Made by a program: the position numbers and the translations under genes
The notes under the pieces: model-generated
The model's database searches: none
Seen by the model: the letters and a program-made list of their open reading frames with translations, nothing else
Told to the model about the DNA's origin: nothing
Assembly: GCF_042767895.1 (NCBI RefSeq)
Contig: NC_091565.1
Location: 7,330,228 to 7,342,727, forward strand
DNA: 12,500 nt
Origin: Penaeus vannamei
Lineage: Eukaryota; Arthropoda; Malacostraca; Decapoda; Penaeidae
Reading direction: 5' to 3'
In this document: positions 7,501-12,500 of the stretch, piece by piece
Layout: the number at the start of each line of letters is the position of its first letter
Position numbering within the stretch: position 1 is the stretch's first letter

Positions 7501-8700
7501 ATCCAACCAGATATCTTTAGGTAGTTTGTTGACATCACTGGTCCATCATGCTGCGTTTTCACGTCGTATGTGAATATATTCCACTGTCTAGAGTTAGTAA
7601 TTATATCTTCGTAATGTTTTTTTTTTCCATAGTGTATTCCACAGGAGATGGATGGAGTACTCTATTACGTCACAGTAAGGAGGAAAAACTCGAAAGGAAA
7701 TGTAGGAAAATACACTCAATGTCAGGGACGAATTCTTTACCCTGCTGAGAGGAAATAACTGAGTAAATTAATCGACATCACGCATTCTTCAGCACCCATT
7801 TTAAACATTTACGTTGTTAAAACCAATTACAAATTTTGAAATCACCAAGCAAATAACAACCGTGTCGTTATAGAAATTCTATATTGAAAATAGAGGTTAG
7901 TAATTAGAATCTTTACTAGGTTTTGGAATATTTTCCTTCTAATACATATGCAAGCCAGTGGATTAATCTGTTACACCTTGATTTAATTAAAGAAAAAGAA
8001 AAACAAAAAACTATTGTTTACAGTGCTAGTAGATACATAGTACACTTTTAAAACATCAATATGTGTATGTGTGACATATAGATACATAAATACATATGTG
8101 CGTATAGTATGGTTATCTCATACTGTTTAACCAATAAAGTATAAGCATCCAATGACGGTTTTTAATAGTCCATGTTTCAGCTGTGTATGGTAGTTTCGTG
8201 TAACTAAAAAAAACTAGAAATGGAAGAAATGGTATCGTTTAAAGGTCTCATACTTTATTGAAAAAACTACGTATTTTGTTGGTTATGTGGGCCTTGAACG
8301 GGGTTATATAAGGTAGGGCTCTTGCCTTACATATTATATTGGTGTATTTTCCTGTAATTTCCCTTGTATACCTCATACCCTCCCCAACTATTAGGTAATT
8401 CTCGTTCCTACTGTTGACAAGCTTTGGTAAAAATTATACATTAAGAAATGCATATATATCCTGACAGGTGTAGCATTTTTCACAATGAAACAAAAATATC
8501 AATTTGGGACTTGTTTCGGGTGATCTGGAATGTTGTTGGGAAAAAATCGTTGGAAAAATATTCCCCTGAGGCCTTTTGCAGTTGGGTGGAATGTCCCTTT
8601 TATCATTGGAAAAACAAACAAACAAACAAAAAAATCTCCGACTGTACGACACGTGGCAAAAACGACTTTCGAACAAGTCATGAACATGTTTGCGCTCCTT
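7501..8700. other. Gene-free AT-rich stretch
   Basis: Several open frames of 60-120 codons exist on both strands but have no domain, no splice context and AT-driven composition. I find no RNA gene. A short (caaa)n run lies near 8612-8630. Confidence 0.55.
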
Positions 8701-8709
8701 ATATTTTCC

Positions 8710-8726
8710 CTCTCTCTCTCTCTCTC
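8710..8726. repeat. Short (TC)n microsatellite
   Basis: About eight TC units. It produces the Ser-Leu and Arg-Glu stretches seen in overlapping frames. Confidence 0.9.
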
Positions 8727-9385
8727 GCTTATACACATATATGGGTTTGCAAGACCTTTTCTTTCTTGGTTTCTGGTAAATAGACATTAAAGAATGATAC
8801 ATTGTACACTACACTACAACACGATGATTTTCTCGATATTTTTTTTGCCTTGAAGCTGTTGACATATATATCAATCTCACTTGAATCCTTTGTTTACACT
8901 GGACAATCACCTGCGATCCACTGATGGCCAGGTAAATAATCGGCCATATCAAAAGTGGAGCAATTTATTAGAAAACGATTTTCCTTTTGACTGTGAGTAC
9001 TTACGAAGGTTAACGAGGTGGTTTAGAGAATTTAGGGCGTGGGAATTTCGGTTACTGAAATTCTTGAGCTAATCTTTTGGTCTAAGCGTTCTGTTTTGCT
9101 TCCGACGAGAGAGTTCATGGTAGCATGACTTTTCCAGGTTTATAAATCTCTTATTTTCGGTTTCATTGAACCAGCTGACGAGATTGGAAAGCCAGAAGGA
9201 GGTAAAAGAAGGCAAAAAAAAGAAGTGAATGTAAGGACGATTTTTCAAATTATGCTATCTTTTTCTCTTTTTTTTTCAAATTTGTTTGTCTCCTTCCATT
9301 TCTTTTTTCAAGATAAAATATAAGAGAAAAAAATAACATGGAACAGTTGAAAGGAATTCCAACAACACTGGTGTCTCTCGCAGTC
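8727..9385. other. Gene-free stretch
   Basis: A 63-codon + strand frame at 8881-9072 has mixed composition (many Arg, Trp, Phe), but I see no family motif, start context or exon signals supporting it. Purine-rich and T-rich simple stretches occur at 9195-9330. Confidence 0.5.
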
Positions 9386-9475
9386 ATAGATATATGAATG
9401 TAGATATAGATAGATACATGTAGATATATATAGATACATGTAGATATAAATAGATAGATGAATGTAGATATGAAT
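9386..9475. repeat. Degenerate TAGATA simple repeat
   Basis: Interleaved 'tagata', 'gatacatg' and 'gaatgtagatat' units, including two copies of 'agatacatgtagatata'. Confidence 0.85.
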
Positions 9476-9650
9476 GACTAAATACTGATATAGACAAATA
9501 AATGGATGAATCCTTCATAATGCATGTTAAACAACAAATGTTCTGAAATCAGTAGCAATTAGAAGTTCGATAAATTTTTATTTGAGATTAATATTTATAT
9601 GAGTAAAAAAAAAAAAGGTTGACCCGTCCAAAGATGTTCATTAAATGTCA

Positions 9651-10080
<430 letters not shown>

Positions 10081-10568
10081 ATCTACATCCTTTCACCATC
10101 AAAAATATTAAATGATTTGCACAAAAAACATTGCCCGGTTATTGTACCAATTGCGAAGTTATATTCAATGTCATCAGTATCATCAATATTATCTCTCAAA
10201 GTTACATACACTTATATTTTCCTTATTTTACCTCTCTGAATATCTTAAATATGTGTTGTATAGCTATAATATATCGTTTAAAGTGTTATATTCCTAAGGA
10301 AAGACAGTAATAGACTAACACAAAACAACTATTAAGAATTATTTTTTTTCAGATCACCTTCAAAATCCCCGCCGTCCCTCTGTGCCATTTTTTGTTACCT
10401 CTTAATAGGTATGTTTGGCATCTAATCGTGAAAATGTTCGTTTACTTTCTTCTTTTATTATCAAAGACACATCTCATTCAGAAATTTCTATTCCCCCTTC
10501 TCTTTCTCTCTTTTACCTAAGATATCAAATGCATTTACTTTCAGTGTTAGCGATGCATTGAGTGTGCG
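10081..10568. other. Gene-free AT-rich stretch
   Basis: No coding region, RNA gene or named repeat seen. Short T-rich and 'ttctct' simple sequence occurs around 10440-10515. Confidence 0.5.
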
Positions 10569-11119
<551 letters not shown>

Positions 11120-11430
11120 AAACGATGAAATAAATACAGTTAAAAGAATAAAACAAAAAATCGTAAGGCAAAATGGACCTACGTGTGATTCCACACTTGG
11201 CATGGGACAGTCTCGAACGTGGGTCTGTAAATTACAAGGCCAGCACGTTAACCATTCCTCCATTTCGACGATCTCTGTTTCTATTTGAATTAGCGGTGTA
11301 TCTAAACTAAGCATTTGTTACATCAGCATACGAATGGTGAATTTGTACATGTATTTCTCTATCTTACTTATTTTTGACACAAACAGGCCAAATTAATTGT
11401 GTACTACATTTCAGAGCCGTATAATTGTAA
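11120..11430 (-). mobile_element. Dispersed repeat with tRNA-like SINE, - copy
   Basis: Inverted partner of 9767-10080. On the minus strand it shows an A-box-like 'tggaggaatgg' followed by 'ttaacgtgctgg' (about 11240-11262) and a B box GTTCGAGAC (11210-11218) with tRNA-like spacing of about 30 bases. These fit RNA polymerase III promoter elements of a tRNA-Ser/Leu-like SINE head. The match to the other copy continues on both sides and ends in a TC (here GA) microsatellite. Confidence 0.7.
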
Positions 11431-11437
11431 TAAAGAA

Positions 11438-11471
11438 ATAGAGATAGATAGAGATAGACAGACAGACAGAC

Positions 11472-11556
<85 letters not shown>

Positions 11557-11578
11557 GAGAGAGAGAGAGAGAGAGAGA
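11438..11578. repeat. Compound microsatellite (GATA)-(GACA)n-(GA)n
   Basis: Short GATAGA and GACA runs followed by about 110 bases of nearly pure GA, ending in an A run. It is the mirror of the TC tract at 9651-9766 in the inverted repeat copy. Confidence 0.96.
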
Positions 11579-12500
11579 AAAAAAAAAGAGTGAGAGCAAG
11601 CACTGTCAAAAAGAGGGGAAAAAAGCAATGAAAGAGAGAGGGAGAGAAAAAAAGGAAAGTTACACAAAGAAAAATGGAAGGGTTCTCGCACATGCAGAGA
11701 ATATAATTATAAAGTCACAGTTAACGCGCAGTTTGTGTCAAATATCCTTTCTCTTTCCCTCTCTCTTGGATGATCGTGACATCTCTCTCTCTCGTTATTC
11801 TAATTACAAGATTTTCATTTAGCAACAATAGTAATGATAACAATATTATCAATGATGATTATAAATTTGTATTAACATAAGTAGCAATATTCATAAGGGT
11901 AATAATGATATAATAAATGAGTATATATTTTTCTCTGGCACGCTATATTATAAAAACTTTTCCTGATGACTTCTCGCTTCACGGGAACACGCTGTGAATT
12001 TATATACGAATTCTAAGTCACAGATCGCTAAGAATGTAACAAAGAATCTATTAAATTAGTATCTAACTAGCGAATTTCTTTGGAGGAATTTTACAGAGAG
12101 AAAAGGAAAGAGAGAGAAAGAAACTAGATAGATAGAAAAAAAGATGAAAAGCCTATGTACAAAACGTATAATTTTTAACAGTCTTTATAGAATATAAGAG
12201 TGATGTATCAGATATTCGCATCCGCATTAAATCTAGAATCCGCATGTTTATTCATATCCACGGATATTGTAATAACTAATAAATTATGTATTGTAAAAAG
12301 TGAGTCCATCATGTAACTTTTAATTTACAATAAATATTCTGGCATTCTATTTTATTATTCATCAACCTATATTGCCCGAATCCCCCTTATAGTTTATAGT
12401 AATGTTCTTAATATGTAAAATTCGTCATATATGAACAAATGAAAAACACCAAAATGAAATAAAGACATGGAGCACATCAAATTAATGAAAAAAGCGGCAC
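11579..12500. other. Gene-free AT-rich end of the window
   Basis: Purine-rich to about 11665, then very AT-rich with 'aatgataa' simple sequence at 11825-11930. No coding region is supported. A possible repeat relic lies at 12211-12268. Confidence 0.5.
12211..12268. repeat. Possible dispersed-repeat relic with ATCCGCAT motifs
   Basis: The segment strings together 'ttcgcatccgcatt', 'gaatccgcatg' and the near-palindrome 'atatccacggatat' in otherwise plain AT-rich DNA. The re-used ATCCGC/GGAT words suggest an end of a dispersed element. I cannot name the family. Confidence 0.3.

Noticed and set aside
8434..8802. Overlapping 80-122 codon frames on both strands
   Set aside because: Centred on a TC tract with no conserved motif; opposing long frames on both strands suggest chance.
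8881..9072. 63-codon + strand frame with ordinary amino acid mix
   Set aside because: No family similarity seen, no splice or start context, and too short to trust alone.
11190..11265. Functional tRNA gene on the minus strand
   Set aside because: A and B boxes are present, but acceptor, T and anticodon stems pair poorly and a second decayed copy exists; a tRNA-derived SINE fits better.

Overview
This window looks like a decapod crustacean nuclear genome, most probably a penaeid shrimp or close relative. The signs are an AT-rich background, very dense and long dinucleotide and tetranucleotide microsatellites (TC/GA, CA/TG, GATA), a degenerate stretch of the arthropod telomere motif CCTAA/TTAGG, many tandem and inverted repeats, and one small intron-containing gene with GT-AG introns. 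There is no bacterial operon structure. The organism call is inferred from style, not from a search.

Layout. Bases 1-770 are AT-rich and gene-free, with short internal duplications. A 12-copy, 16-bp tandem array lies at 771-965. A CA-TA-TG microsatellite lies at 1584-1697. Bases 2131-2318 form an almost perfect palindrome whose two arms each carry a hammerhead-ribozyme-like core of the kind known from Penelope-like retroelements. A CpG-rich patch (about 2380-2485) runs into three degenerate copies of a ~90-bp repeat (to about 2690). Degenerate CCTAA telomere-like repeats follow (2882-3165). A ~100-bp unit is repeated five times just upstream of the gene (3965-4474).

The only gene I can support is a four-exon gene on the + strand, coding exons 4678-4912, 5305-5403, 6037-6158 and 6576-7052. 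The reading frame is kept across all three introns (phases 1, 1, 0) and gives a 310-residue protein: hydrophobic signal or signal-anchor, PAN/Apple-like six-cysteine module, Thr/Ser/Pro-rich mucin-like linker, and a C-terminal domain with ten cysteines that I do not recognise. It is probably secreted or cell-surface and glycosylated. A polyadenylation signal follows at 7473.

From about 7500 to the end I see no credible gene. This part holds long TC/GA and GATA tracts and two inverted copies of a dispersed repeat (about 9651-10080 on +, about 11120-11580 on -) with tRNA-like A and B boxes, most simply a tRNA-derived SINE attached to a microsatellite. The last 900 bases are AT-rich with a possible small repeat relic near 12211-12268.
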